A DNA stretch of 64,000 nucleotides from Euglena gracilis (taxonomy: Eukaryota > Euglenida > Euglenophyceae > Euglenales): positions 91,979,934-92,043,933 of the forward strand of contig CP154956.1 of assembly GCA_039621445.1 (NCBI GenBank), given 5' to 3'. Made by a program: the position numbers and the translations under genes. The first letter of the stretch is position 1. Every line of letters begins with the position of its first letter. The notes under the pieces were generated by a model, which saw only the letters and a program-made list of their open reading frames with translations, was not told where the DNA came from and made no database searches. Below are positions 11,786-24,277 of the stretch, in pieces.

Positions 11786-13930
11786 ATCAATCCCCCCTGA
11801 AAAATAACAACTCATTTTGTTTTGGTCCAAAATGGGCGAAAACTGGACAAAATTATCAGAAACTTAGTATACTTTTAGGCATGCGTTCCTACGACTTCAT
11901 TTTGAAGGTGGAAGGAGATTTCATTTTTTTTTAGATCATGTTTAATTTTTGAGATATTTTGGAAAAAATGATTTGTCCACCCCAAATGGCCAAAAGTGGC
12001 TGAGTCGGGAAAAGCACGAATCTCTGGGAAACCCTGAGCTGAAAGTGCATAAAAATAATGCAACAATGAAGAAAAAAAATCAAATCCTCGGAACGTCTGA
12101 TCTAGATGTGCCCCAAATCTGAAACCCCTGAAAAACCTGAAAAACGTGCTCCATGGCTATTCATGATGATTTGTGATCATATGTCATGATCAGTGATTAT
12201 TTGCGCTTCCAGAAAAGCCGCTGTAATCACTCAAATACACAATAAATTTTCGATATTTCATAGTATTTGGATCAGGATTTTGTGAAAACATGTAGATTCA
12301 AATTATAGAATTTGGGTTAATTCTCTCCATTTTGGATGAGGCGTTGTTAAGAAATCTTCAATTTCATCTTCATGGTTTGGGGGTGTGGAGAAAACACCTC
12401 CAAAGCACTGCGGGGGGGGGGGGGGGCTGTTGAACCTCCCAGTTGATTTTGCAAGTCAGTCGGACCGCAAGGAAGGGAGTTCTGGCGTCGAAATGTCCCA
12501 GAAATGGTGACAAAAATTATTGGAATTTGGTTATTTTTGGGGAAGTCAACGGGTTGAGTCTTGGATTGGTCAGGTTCCAGGAGAGGTCCAGGACTGCGCC
12601 CACCCCGGATGAACCCTTCCCCATGTGAAGAAACTGTGCATGTGTGGTGACTTTCAAACGGAGGTCATCTCCTGTGATGTAATTGAGTTGCATGGCGGCA
12701 TTTTTCGAGGAGGAAACAGCCTCAATCACCACGGAGCTGCCTCGGCCACATCCTATCAACTGTTGTTGGGATTTCGGTCTACTGAGCATCTTCTGCAAAG
12801 AACAACCCTGCTTGAACCGAACATTTTGCCATTTTTGTGTTTTGCTGGACAGTGGTGCTTCCTTTCTTCAAAACAGTTTGTATACACTGTCAAAATGCAA
12901 TTGGAAACGTTGGTTACAAGTGGGAATGCGAGGTCACTGGACAGCCCCAGCCCCCCTGTATCCTTGGATGGGATGTGTGGGCCCAAGCCAGCCTGCCCAG
13001 TGAACTGATGGCGGAGATCATGTCGGCTTTGGTTTTTTGGATACGCTCCTCCCCGGAGGCTTTCTCCTGGGTCGGAGCAGGCCACGCACATACAGCATTC
13101 CATTAGAATTAAGGCATAAAATTTGGTTTTCCCTTGTGCCAAAAAAATGCCAAAATTTTTTTAAAAAAGATGTATCTGCAGGAAGTGTTTCCGCCATGTT
13201 CCCCACACCCCCTGTGTCCCGGATTTCGGCTGGGGACAAAGAAAAATATAATACAATATGTGACATAAAAAATAACACAAACAAGGATTGGGTGGTGTCA
13301 ACGAAGGCATCGCCTCCCAGACCCCGCGTCCCGAACCACAACCACACTTTTCGACTTTTTTTTTTGATGCCACGTTGTGGAAGAAATGGAGCTTTTGGAA
13401 TTGTTGACCCGATTTTCCAGGTCCCAAATCCTCCGACCAGTAGTGAGGAAATGCAAGGCTATGCCGCACCCAAATGTGTGGAGTAGGATGAGTATCGACC
13501 CAAAACAGCCGAAAAAGGCCAAAAAATGACAATGGAGGCCAGATGCTCAGGGCAAACCAAATCTGTATACACTGCAGCTCTGTTAAAGGTTCAGGTCATG
13601 AGGCTGAAATTTGGGCCAAAGTTAATCTGGGCAGTGGCCAAGGGGGTAAGCGAATGGGGAGGTCCACTTCCGTAAACCGGTGGGAGTTTCGGCATTTCTT
13701 TTTGTTGTCTTTAGGTTTTGGGGTAAGGGTAACACACATCGTTCAGCTAATGATTAGGGTTTGGGTATGTGGCAAACCTCAGCTGTATGTCAGCCATTTG
13801 TGCCGATTCCTTCTGTCATGCATGGCATGTGCAGGATGTCATTCACCAATTTTGCGTTGCTCTGGATTACTCGCAGCACTGAGGCTTCGGAAACAAAGTG
13901 CAAAACAAAATAAATAAACAGAAAACAATA
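11786..13930. other. No gene seen
   Basis: Mostly A/T-rich non-coding sequence. Frames of 90-150 residues exist on both strands between 12,440 and 13,530, but they overlap each other, lack motifs and cannot be chosen between. Confidence 0.4.
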
Positions 13931-13959
13931 ATTAAATAATTGACAAAATGCCTAAATGA

Positions 13960-14433
<474 letters not shown>

Positions 14434-15000
14434 TATAATAAGCAGTTTGATCCTTTGGAAGTTTTCTGAGACAACATGTAGTCAAGGAGAGGGAGTTCTC
14501 AAGAAAAATCCAAACAAATCATTTCAAATAATACAACGGAAAACCAAAAATGAGGGTGGAAAAATAAGCAAAAAAGAATTATTGCCTCTCCCAAACTTAA
14601 ATGTGCTGGAAACAGAGGTTTTTTTTAAGTACCCGGGGGAGGGGGGTCTAGATTAACTCACCCAAACGTGGGGGTGGGCTACCCCGGGAAGGGGTCGGGG
14701 GGACCTCTTTGGGGTGGCAATTTCGGGTCCAAATTTTTTTCGTGCTTCCAAAAAAACAGACGGAAACCCTGCCTCTAGCAGGGTGCTCACTCACCACCCC
14801 CAAGGGGGGGGGGGGGCTCGGCCCAGACCCACCCACCCTCCCCCCCAGATCACGAAACTGAAAAAAAAAATATCTGGTGGGGAAACAGTCAAAAATGCAT
14901 ATTTCATTTGAACGATTTTCCTTTGAGATTTCTTGGCAACACCAGGTCAACATCAGGGGGAGGGGAATATCTTGCATCCTTGGACTATTGCCCACCCATT
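14434..15000. other. No gene seen
   Basis: Non-coding; contains a G-run/C-run segment near 14,640-14,860. Confidence 0.4.
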
Positions 15001-15135
15001 TATGTATATGTATATACATATATATAACATATATACATATATATTCTTATATACAAATGTATGCAGATATGTATATATAAATATAAATATTTATGTAAAT
15101 ATAAATACATATGTATATGAATATGTATGTATATA
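15001..15135 (+). repeat. AT-rich TATG/ATAA microsatellite
   Basis: Imperfect TATATG and AATA units. Confidence 0.75.
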
Positions 15136-16470
15136 ATTTCCCCGGCTGTTCAATTTTCGACGCCGTATGAGCCGCAGACCGACCTTTAGCCAGCCTGCTT
15201 GAAAACATCATGTTCCTTAAAGACTGCCCCAACAAAGAAGGAAACCTCAACATTTTGCACTGAACCAAAAATTGCCTTCAGGCAGCCTGTGATCTCCCCA
15301 TTCCAGGAACTTAACCTAAAAGCCATCCGTTACTTTCCACGAGAGACCGTTATGATGTTTAGGCAGAAATTAGGCCGAAAACCAAAGAATCCTAGCATGG
15401 GGTTTAACCCACGTCCAGAAAATCATTGATTTCAGGCAAAAATTTAGGCCTAAATTGTAACCCTAACCCTACCCCAATCATTAACACCATTTCCCCCTTA
15501 TCCGTAAAACCAGCTGTAAAAGCAGGGAGTCAGGTGGTTTCCGGGACCAGTGCCGGTCATACAATGGCCCAAACCGCCCGTCATACCAGTGCCCCCCCCG
15601 GGGGGGGCTAGGCACCAACATGAAGCTGCCAAAATCAAAATACCAGGGGGAAATTCGGAAAAGTTGAATCACAAACAGGAAAAACAGCAGACTGCTCTTA
15701 AAGTACACTGGGAGAAATTCTGGACACCTGCTTGAAACAGCCAAGAAAACTTCTGAACTAAAAACCCCTGGAACCCATTTTCAGGAAGTTAAACAGAAAT
15801 CACATCACCTTGAGATTTTTTACCAAACCTAAAAATGACTTTGGAACATTTTTTTTTTGAATTTTGGAGTAGAAAAACCCGAAACTCCAAACTTTAATAA
15901 TCATTATTTAACCATTCATCTTGTGCACACTACATTGGAACAACAATGGAATGAAGTCGATGACAACAACAACACCAACAAACAATGAACACAACGATCA
16001 GAAAAGAGAGAAATGATTCTTTGATTGATCATGCAAAACATTTAGCGCCCCCCTCATTGCCACAGACTACTTGTGCGAGCAAATCGACAGGAATCTGGAA
16101 TCAGCACTGCCCAGAGCTTCCACAAAGGACCCAAACGCGCCCAGTGTCTCATGGGAGAGGCTGGTGAACTCCTGGGACATGGCAGTAACTCAGTGGCAGA
16201 GCCCATCGTGCTCCACTGTTGCCCTTCAAAGGCCAAACAAAATTTGTGATACATTCATACCACAATTCATTCGGTCAGTTCCGGACGATTCATTTCACAC
16301 CCTTCCAAGGCAGCCCTGTTGTGTGAGAAGGCAAAACATCAGGGTTTGGGATGAGGCCCGAACCAGCGTCTCGAGGCATCGGCGTCACTGGCGTCTGCGA
16401 CACAGGTTTTTGACACACAAAATTTACATTTTCCAAAACATTCTTTGTCCTTCGCGTTTTTTATTGTTGT
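15136..16470. other. No gene seen
   Basis: Non-coding by inspection. A short CCCTAACCCTACCCC stretch lies near 15,460, and a C8/G9 palindrome near 15,590-15,615. Confidence 0.4.
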
Positions 16471-16474
16471 TAAC

Positions 16475-16573
<99 letters not shown>

Positions 16574-16600
16574 AAACAACAACAACAACAACAACAACAA

Positions 16601-16648
<48 letters not shown>

Positions 16649-16668
16649 AAAACAACAACAACAATTTT
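16475..16668 (+). repeat. (CAA)n trinucleotide microsatellite
   Basis: About 65 CAA units with a few A insertions. It would read poly-Gln or poly-Asn on the plus strand, but no flanking coding sequence supports a protein. Confidence 0.9.
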
Positions 16669-17129
16669 CTCTGAAAAAAAACGAAAACGCACCTGAATCT
16701 ATCTACCTCCCCCCCCCCTGGGCGCTTGGCCCGGGCCATGATTGAAGGTAAGGCTGGGGGGCCAACTTGCATGTTAAGAAATTTGGCGGCCATGTGCAAA
16801 AGGCCAAAGGCCAACTTTAGGGGGGCCAAGTTTGCATGTAAGGGGGAGGGGGGCCAAGCGCCCGGGGGGCCAAGCGCCCGGGGGGGGGGGGGAGGTATGT
16901 TTTCTGTTACACATATTCTGTTATGCAGCTGGCCAGATTGGTTGCAACCCTGACCCAACCATGAGTCCAATCCAATCCGAACCCTATGATTGAAATAAAA
17001 CAATCCAACCCTGAATATATGCCTCAAAAAAAACAACAAAAATCTTCTTGAGAGAGCCAGGAGTCACCAAAAGTTCTTTGAAAGGTGGATGGATGGACGT
17101 CTGGATGGATGGGTGGGAGGGTTGATGGG
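16669..17129. other. No gene; GGGGGCCAAG units
   Basis: Non-coding, with a few imperfect 'ggggggccaagcgcccg' direct repeats near 16,840-16,890. Confidence 0.4.
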
Positions 17130-17330
17130 GTCGGTTCTGGACCCCGGTGCCTGCCAACCCAGCCAATTTTCCTTTGAAAACGGGCATCTTTGGGCCCCGG
17201 TGCCTTCGGCGTCGGGGGGGGGGGTGCTATAGCACTACCCACCCCAAAACCCAACCCACCCGCGGGGGGTCGAAAGAGCCCTACCCCCATGCCTGCCCAG
17301 AGCAGAACCCCCCCCCCTAATAGAAGCATG
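17130..17330 (-). repeat. Dispersed repeat family R3, inverted copy
   Basis: The reverse complement matches 32,385-32,530 through the ordered landmarks GGGCAGGCA, 'gggtagggc', 'tttcgaccccc', 'gggttttgggtgggcag', 'gccatagcac', 'ccgttttcaa.gaaaattgg' and 'ttggcaggc'. A more diverged relative may lie at 24,835-24,950. Confidence 0.6.
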
Positions 17331-18539
17331 GGACCGCCACAAGCGCTGGGTCCAAATGAAAGCGCACCCCCCCCCGCCGCCGCCGGAGGCAGCGGTCTGC
17401 TACAAGTGCACCACCCATTTTGATGGGAGTTGCAAAGGGAATCAAGAAAAACCACACAGGTAGGGTCCAAATAGAAGCGCACCCCTCCCCCACTGCCAGA
17501 GGCGGCGGTCCGCCATAAGCGCACCCGTGCTTCAGTTGGGGAGGGGTAAAAATATATCTCCTTTGGAATCACCCAAAATTGTTCATATTTTCCCTTGGCT
17601 GACAAAGAAAAATTGCCCTGCCAATCCGGGAGGCGGGGGGGGGGGGCTTGGGAGGGAAATGGAGGAAATACTTTATATGATAAGGCAACACATTTGTAAT
17701 GGATGCGGTGCAAAAGCAAACAACCACCCCAAATCAAACAACCCCCTTCCCTTTGCAGAGAACAAATAAATTCAAAATGGTTTCTTGTGATGACGTGATG
17801 AATGGAGGCAAGGTGGACCCTGTCAGGTTGTATGAGGTTCCAAATGTGATGCCTTATGAAGGCTTTTTTCCCCAAACTCAGGAGAACGCAGCTTCGAGAT
17901 GGCTAGGGACTCTTGGACCTTGAGATTTTAGCTTAAACATTGAGAACTTGATCCCAAAAATCCAATACATGGTTTGTCCAAAACATTCAGCCCTTATGGT
18001 GGAAAACAAGCGGAAAATGAGGGATCATCATCCTGATTTTTGAAGCATCATATGATTATTTTTTTTGTGTGGCCAATATTTTCAATTGAAAGCATGTCTA
18101 GGGGCTAACACCGGTCTGTGCGTGAAGCCAGCACGCACAAACCGGCGTTTGGGGGCCACGGGGGGCCAGGCGCGCCACTCAGGGGGGGGGGATATAAGAC
18201 CTCCCCTCCACCCCCCTGCGCGGCCCCTGTGCGGCCGCTCGTGCGGCCTCTCACCTCCCCCCTTCACCCACTGTGCCTAGCATCCCCCCCCAAAAATCTC
18301 GAAAAAATTGCGACTCTTTTGAGGCCAAAATTGTTCAAAAAATAACCATTTTTGACATAAAATGGCAAGTTTGGGGGCCGCACGCTCCGCGAGCGGCCCA
18401 AAAAAGCGTTTATTTTTTAAAACAACAATGGTCCAAAAATCGCCAAAAATGACCACTTTTGGACCCAAAAATCACCAGTTTTAGGACGCGCGCCGCCTGC
18501 GCGGCCGCCCTGCCCTCGGGCCCTCCCGCTGATTAGGGG
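17331..18539. other. No gene seen
   Basis: Non-coding. 17,340-17,410 and 17,465-17,525 are a diverged direct repeat ('gaagcgcacccc..ccgccg..ggaggcggcggtc'). Confidence 0.4.
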
Positions 18540-18541
18540 TA

Positions 18542-18962
18542 ACCCCCCCCCAAATAATACCCCCCCCGGGGTATTATTTTTTCGCCCGAAGTCCCGGCCC
18601 GAGGGGGGGGTATTATTTGGGGGGGGGGTATTATTTTTCCAAAAATTTCGAAATTTTCCGAAGTCCCGTAAAACCCAAAATAGCACCCAAAACCGCCCTT
18701 TGGGGTCATTTTTTGCACTTTCTTGTGAAATTTATCATTTTTGGAGGTCAGATGAGCCAGAAAAATCCATTTTTTCCATAATTTGTTGTCAGAAATTGTG
18801 ATTTTTACCTACATTTTCAGGTCAAAAATCCGGGCCTTCGGCCCGAAACCAGGGGGGGGGGGGTATTATTTCGGCGGCCGAAGTCGGACCCCAAGGGGGG
18901 GGGGGTATTATTTGGGGGGGGGGGGTTATATTTGGGGGGGGGGTATTATTTGGGGGGGGGGT
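18542..18962. mobile_element. TA-flanked C-tract TIR mini-element, copy 2
   Basis: Left AACCCCCCCCCAAATAATAC followed by C8; right is its inverse, with further internal repeats of GGTATTATTTGG. TA lies at 18,540-18,541 and 18,963-18,964. The element is 421 bp. Internal inverted units near 18,600-18,640 and 18,855-18,915 suggest rearrangement or nesting. Non-coding. Confidence 0.6.
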
Positions 18963-18964
18963 TA

Positions 18965-19685
18965 GTCAGCATCCCCACCCCTTACCACCAATACCGACGG
19001 GCTTCCCACACATCCCTCCATGGTTCTTTTGAGATATTGAGGAGGTGAAGCATGCATTTTCCTCCAAAAATGTGCCATCTGCGTCTTTTATTTGAAAAAA
19101 AAGAAGCATTTTTTGATGACTGTTGCTCCAAAATTACCCAAGCAACCTTTCAGCCTATCCGGTGAAACCCAAATTTAAGAAATCCCCAAGGATCTGCTGA
19201 AATTGGAGGGGGGTACCGATTGTCTTGGCCAGTTGTCTGACCAATAAGAAAAATTTTCGGGATAGAATCATCATTTTGGGCACTCAAAAGTCATGGTCAA
19301 ATGGATCTTTTTTTAATGTTTTATCTTTGTGTGAACTGGAAATTTCTGTCAATCGAACATCTGCGGAACACACAGGAGACAATCCAAAAAATTGCCTGTC
19401 GGCGAACTTGGGACGGGTGCGTGGAGTTCCCCCAATAGGCCTACCCTTCGGCTTAGCCCACTTAGCCAGGGAGGTTTGGAGGTTTCGGGGCTGTGGGGGG
19501 GAGGGGGTAAACCACCCCACCACAGACCCCTAGTACCCCAAGGAAAGACACCCCACCACAGCACGGAAATTTTTTTCGGCGCAGGTTGTCAGGGGTCCGT
19601 CCCCCCCGGTCCGTACCCCCCACCCGATCCAGGATAGCCCTGTCCAACCCGTACAAAACCCTGCTGAAGTCTAAACCGGAGGCCC
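18965..19685. other. No gene seen
   Basis: Non-coding by inspection. Confidence 0.4.
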
Positions 19686-19687
19686 TA

Positions 19688-20030
19688 AACACCCACCCCC
19701 AAAATAAGACCCCCCAAAAAAATAAGACCTCCGCATGACGGCACGAAGCGCTGAAGACGGTGAAACTTTTCCCTGAAAAATTACCAAAAAAACCCCAAAT
19801 TTCCAAAAAAAAAAATGCGGATATTTAAAAAAAAAGTAATATTTTTGAAGTGCAGGAAACATGCTCAATTTACACCAATTTACACATGGCGCGAAGCGTC
19901 GAAGGAAAAAAATATTTAATGCTTTTGTGAACCTGAAAAAAATAAGACCCCACCTGGGTTCCCCTGGGTCCCCCCTTGGGTTCCGGAAACGGACCCAAAA
20001 ATAAGACCCAGGCCTTATTTTTGGGGGGGT
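19688..20030. mobile_element. TA-flanked C-tract TIR mini-element, copy 3
   Basis: Left AACACCCACCCCCAAAATAAG; the inverse of the right end is AACCCCCCCAAAAATAAGGC. TA at 19,686-19,687 and 20,031-20,032. It differs from copies 1 and 2 in the AT core (AAAATAAGAC). A lone left-end-like fragment (CCCCCCAAAATAAGACCC) is also seen at 28,550-28,567. Confidence 0.5.
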
Positions 20031-20032
20031 TA

Positions 20033-22160
20033 ATCCTGAAACGACGTGGTACCAAATTCCTCCTAACCAAAAAAAATTCCTAGCAATATTGAAATATCAC
20101 AGGGACGGGTCGAGCACAAAAAAGTCAAAAGAAAATAATACCAAACTTTGCCAAATGAGAAAACTGCAAAAAAAAATGTTGCAGTTTCTACCCCATGCAT
20201 TTCAGAGGATGACAGAAGATTCTGAAAAAAAATGAGGCAAAATTTGGCCTGCCAGGGCCAAATTGGCCTGCCAAGGTGCAAGCCCGCTGGCGCCTTGGCG
20301 CTGACTGAAGAATCGCACCACCCTTTCTTTTTTCCTTTTCCTTTTCATTCCATACAGCCAAGAAAATAAAACACATGAGAGGAGTGGGGGCTACAACTGG
20401 GGGGCGGGGATGATGAGTTTTTCAGACCTCAAAAAACAGCCTTACCCCACGCTGCCAAAGAGGTTGACAAGACAGATATTGCCAAAACAACCAAGAACAT
20501 AATGGACAAGCGCATCTTGTAAAAACAACAAGAACAACAAAAATGATATTGTAATGAGCAAGCTGAGAGAAAAAAAATGGCAAAAGCTTTGAAGTGCATC
20601 AATATCTCGGCCTGACTCAATTAAAATAAAAATGACCATTTTGAGAGGAAAACGAGCAAAATTTCACTCATCAAAATTTCACCCCCAAACATCAAAACGG
20701 TGAACTTCAACGGTGAACTTCACCGCCAAAAGCACCCCCCCCCCCGGTGAACGTTCACTGGTGAACTTCCTGACCTCCTCCTTACTGCCCAACATCCATG
20801 GATTACAGATTTCAGGGCAGGCATCCAGGGGGGGGGGGGCACAGATTTCATCCAACATGGTGTTTGAGGAATATGGCTACTGACGCACTGAGTAAAATTC
20901 ACATATCGCAAAGCAAGACTTAAAGCAAAACTTTCAGATGCAATTGCTGCGAGCCTTAAGGGTCCTCAATGAATGAGGCGGGTTGAGAGCACTCGGGGCA
21001 TAGAGCGGGGTACAGGAGGTGCTGGACATTGGGACGGAACGTTGCTCGGCAGTCAGGAAGAAAGAAGGGACAGCAGATTGCCATGCCCCCCCCGTGCTCT
21101 TCCACTCTTTGGGCGCCTTCTGAGCCCCATGGGAAGAGCTCGGGGGGTTCCTGTCGAAAGTTGCAGTTGCAATATTTAGCATGACCACTTCAGAGGTGTT
21201 TGTGGAAAGGAGGAGTGTGTTGCTATCACCGATAAATGCCAAGGGGGGAGAGTGCTTTTAAAATGGGATGTACAATACAGGAACAATTTTCTGCAGGGCT
21301 ATGTTTCGGTGCAAGGGCTGTTTTTTGGTGGTTTTGCCCACCTGCAAGGAAGAACAAAGGAAAGCATGGACCGGACCCAGACACGGGAGGCAGAGACCTT
21401 CATTCATTCATCATTCTCGCCTCTTTGAGGAGAGCAAGAGATCATTTGTGCTTTAACATTGGTTTAACGTTTTGCGATTGTACAATATTCCATGTGTGCC
21501 TCGGCGGAAAAAAAGCAAAAAACCAACAAGCACAACAGAAACAAAAGGGAAACGAAACTTTGTGCAGAAAAGCTCTTTTCCAGGGTGTCGCTCAGGCCAA
21601 CTTGGAACTAAACTGCATGCGATGGGGAGGGATGCATTTCTGAGAACCCCCGTGAAAAATCCCCCATAATTGACCCCCCCCATAATTAAGAAAAGTGGGG
21701 GTCCAGGAACTGTTTCATTCTCAATTAAGGGGGAGGGGTTTGCTTCTAAACACATTGCAAATATTGATTACAACTTTTGAAAGATCCATAGGCTTTGTCA
21801 AGAACTGTGTTTGGGCCAAGAGTTAGGGGGAGCCCAGGGGCGGGGACCGCAGCGCCGAAGGCGCCACGGTCGCCCCTGGGCACCCCTAAAACCTTGGCGC
21901 AAAACGCTGTTCTTGTTTGAAACCGTGTTTTGGGCAACTCAGGGTTGGGCAATTAACCGTCATTTTTCAGGTCAAGCGATTAACCATGGTTAATTGGGGG
22001 TCGGGCGTCGATTAACCAATATCCGATTAACCGTGCCTGTCCCTCGATTAATTCGATTATCCGCCACCGTATCAATTTTTTGCCAAAAAAAAAAGTCATT
22101 TGCCTTTCTCGCTTACTTCCTCACTCCGAAGATTTAAGACTTTTAATGTCTCAAAATCGG
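20033..22160. other. No confident gene
   Basis: Mostly non-coding. One minus-strand frame, 20,934-21,242 (starting MAFIGDSNTLLLSTNTSEVV), is compositionally protein-like but lacks splice sites or motifs. A weaker inverted C-tract unit (CCCCCATAATTGACC with AATTAAGGGGG) occupies about 21,660-21,738. Confidence 0.35.
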
Positions 22161-22162
22161 CC

Positions 22163-22234
22163 CAAACACGGTTTCAATGGTAGAGCATGCGCTTCATGAT
22201 GGCACAGTCATGGGATCAAATCCCACTGTGTCTG
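22163..22234 (+). tRNA. tRNA-like sequence, probably a pseudogene or SINE head
   Basis: TTTCAATGGTAGAGC resembles a tRNA D-arm / pol III A box. TTCATGA gives a possible CAT anticodon loop. TGGGATCAAATCCCA is a T-arm with a 4 bp stem and B-box character. The acceptor and anticodon stems pair poorly, so a functional tRNA-Met is unlikely. A tRNA-derived SINE fragment is the more likely reading. Confidence 0.3.
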
Positions 22235-22356
22235 ACTGTTCAGCATTGGGCATTCACGGGAGGCTAGGTAGTCCACTTTGGGACCCTGAAACCCCCCATC
22301 CCCCCAGTTTACTTCGGAAGTGAACAGGGGGGGTCCCGAGAACCCCCCCTTGTGTA

Positions 22357-22534
22357 CCACCCCCCCCCCCCATATTGTCCCACCGACCTCTCCCCAGGAG
22401 GCCCGCCGGGACAATATGGGGGGGGGGACAATATGGGGGTACCAAAGGAAATTTCATTGACCGAGCCAAAAAAACCCCTCGTCGGCCGGGCCGAGGGACA
22501 ATATGGGGGGGGGACAATATGGGGGGGGGGGTGG
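22357..22534. mobile_element. TA-flanked C-tract TIR mini-element, copy 4
   Basis: Left CCACCCC, a long C run, then CATATTGTCCC; right is the inverse, ending GGGGTGG. TIRs are about 26 bp and differ only in homopolymer length. TA at 22,355-22,356 and 22,535-22,536. An extra internal inverted GGGACAATATGG unit is present. Non-coding, 178 bp. Confidence 0.65.
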
Positions 22535-22552
22535 TATGTGTGTGTATTTATA

Positions 22553-22735
22553 TGGCGAGGCAGAACTTGTGCCACCCCCCCCCCCTAGGTTTGGGTTAGG
22601 GTTAGGGTTAAGTTAGGGTTAGGTTACGTTACGTTAGGGTTAAGTTAGGGTTAAGTTACGGTTCGGGTTTGGTTTAGGGTTAGGGTTAGGGTTAGCGTTA
22701 GGGTTGGGGGGGGGCACTGGGGTTCTGCCCTGCCA
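22553..22735. mobile_element. TIR mini-element carrying TTAGGG-like repeats
   Basis: Left TGGCGAGGCAGAACTTGTGCC followed by C11; the inverse of the right end is TGGCAGGGCAGAACCCCAGTG followed by a C run. TA lies at 22,551-22,552 and 22,736-22,737. Between the C and G runs (about 22,588-22,706) the sequence is TTAGGG with TTAAGG, TTACG and GTTTAGGG variants. It belongs with the TGGCAGG foldback element at 3,250. Whether the telomere-like core was captured or drifted there is unknown. Confidence 0.55.
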
Positions 22736-22751
22736 TATATATATATAATAT

Positions 22752-22789
<38 letters not shown>

Positions 22790-23441
22790 GATAACACACA
22801 CACACATACACCACATACAACATACAGACATATACATACATACATATATACATACATTACATACATACATACATACTACATACAGACATACTACATACAT
22901 ACATACATACATACATACATAACATACAGACACACAGACATACATACATACATACATACATAACAACAAACCGAACATACATACATACATACATACATAC
23001 ATACATACATACATACATACATACATACATACAAACATACATACATACATACATACATACATACATACATACAACCTTACAACATACAGACATACACCAT
23101 ACATACATCATACATACATACATACATACATACATACATACATACATACATACATACATACATACATACATACATACATACATACATACATACATACATA
23201 CATACATACATACATACATACATACATACATACATACGTATGTATGTACGTATGTACGTATGTATGTATGTATGTATGTATGTATGTATGTATGTATGTA
23301 TGTATGTACGTACGTATGTATGTATGTATGTATGTATGTATGTATGTATGTATGTATGTATGTTTGTATGTATGTATGTATGTACGTATGTATGTATGTA
23401 TGTATGTATGTATGTATGTATGTATGTATGTATGTATGTAC
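22736..23441. repeat. (TA)n then head-to-head (TACA)n / (TATG)n tetranucleotide palindrome
   Basis: TA repeat to about 22,790, TACA/CATA units to about 23,237, then a sharp switch at ACGT (near 23,236-23,241) to TATG units to 23,440. The roughly 200 bp TATG arm is the reverse complement of the CATA arm, so a very long hairpin is possible. Confidence 0.9.
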
Positions 23442-23585
23442 CTAAGTTCTCCATGTTTTTTTTCCGGTTCGTAATCATTTACAATTGCCCCTTCAATGAG
23501 ACCTCATTGGGTGGGGTTCCACAGCTGGACCGAGTGGAGTCTGGAGGGGGGTATGGGCCAAGCAGGGATAGCTGATTTGCTTTTG

Positions 23586-23921
23586 TTACAGAGCCAGTTC
23601 GTTGGCTTGCAGGTGGGAATGCATTTTTTGTATTTTTTTGTTTTGCATTGTTTCTCTTCCAAAGAGGTATTCCTCTCTCACTGGGGAGGAGTGAAAAATG
23701 GTTGTTGGTGCCGGCGGTGGAAGGTTCAATCCACAAAAAGTGTGAAAAGCTGCGCCATTTTTCACAACCACTCTAGAGGTTGCTGTCTGAACTGCCTTTG
23801 TGCAGCTTAATGGTATTGAATCCACAATCCTCCGCTGCAGATCATAATCGATGGGCTTTATTCCAAAGCCAGCACAAAGAAACATGACGATGACTGGCCA
23901 GAAAAGGACCCTGACAGCCAC
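23586..23921 (-). CDS. Possible exon with hydrophobic N-terminal segment
   Basis: A minus-strand frame of about 110 codons. An internal ATG gives MFLCAGFGIKPIDYDLQRR; the codons just before it are also hydrophobic (VLFWPVIV), so a signal-peptide-like start is possible if an upstream non-ATG or spliced start is used. The rest is neutral in composition. No family is recognised and no neighbour supports it. An intron at a GT around 23,670 is possible. I would treat this as an unproven exon. Confidence 0.2.
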   Translation of the reverse strand: MAVRVLFWPVIVMFLCAGFGIKPIDYDLQRRIVDSIPLSCTKAVQTATSRVVVKNGAAFHTFCGLNLPPPAPTTIFHSSPVREEYLFGRETMQNKKIQKMHSHLQANELAL

Positions 23922-24103
23922 CAGAGCATTTGCACAACATCAATGATGTCAGCTTAGGCTGTTCATTGTGCGCGCATTTGCTGCTTACGGTAGGTGCAGT
24001 TTTCCGCGTTCAGTTGTCTTTGCCCCCAAGTTTCTTTGTTGCACACATCATTTTCTGCAATACATTCTCTAAGTTCTAAATCTGTACTTTTTTGGCGCTC
24101 TAG

Positions 24104-24277
24104 TTCACCCCCCCACCATTACCGGAGGAGCAAATGCTCCAGTTCTGCTGACGATGGCAAGAAAAAGGCGAAACGATACGATGCGGAGGACTACACATAC
24201 GACAAGTACAAAAAGAAAGCAGAAGAGAAGAAGAAAGCAAAGGCGTTCGACGATTTTGATGATTTTGACACAAAGAG
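24104..24277 (+). CDS. Putative exon 1 of an acidic/basic charged protein
   Basis: A T-rich tract ending GCTCTAG precedes the exon and GAG|GTTTGC follows it. The in-frame translation is dense in charge: KKKAKRYDAEDYTYDKYKKK, then EEKKKAKAFDDFDDFD. Codon use and charge periodicity differ sharply from flanking frames. The exon ends two bases into an Arg codon, which the next candidate (26,351) completes in frame. I do not recognise the family; a charged, disordered nuclear or RNA-associated protein is only a guess. Confidence 0.45.

Noticed and set aside
15460-15476. CCCTAACCCTACCCC as a telomere remnant
   Set aside because: Too short to distinguish from chance.
16071-16745. Poly-Asn / poly-Gln protein
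   Set aside because: The repeat is a CAA microsatellite; flanking frames have no coding features.
22640-23575. Met-Tyr-Val-Cys repetitive frames
   Set aside because: Translation of the CATA/TATG arrays.
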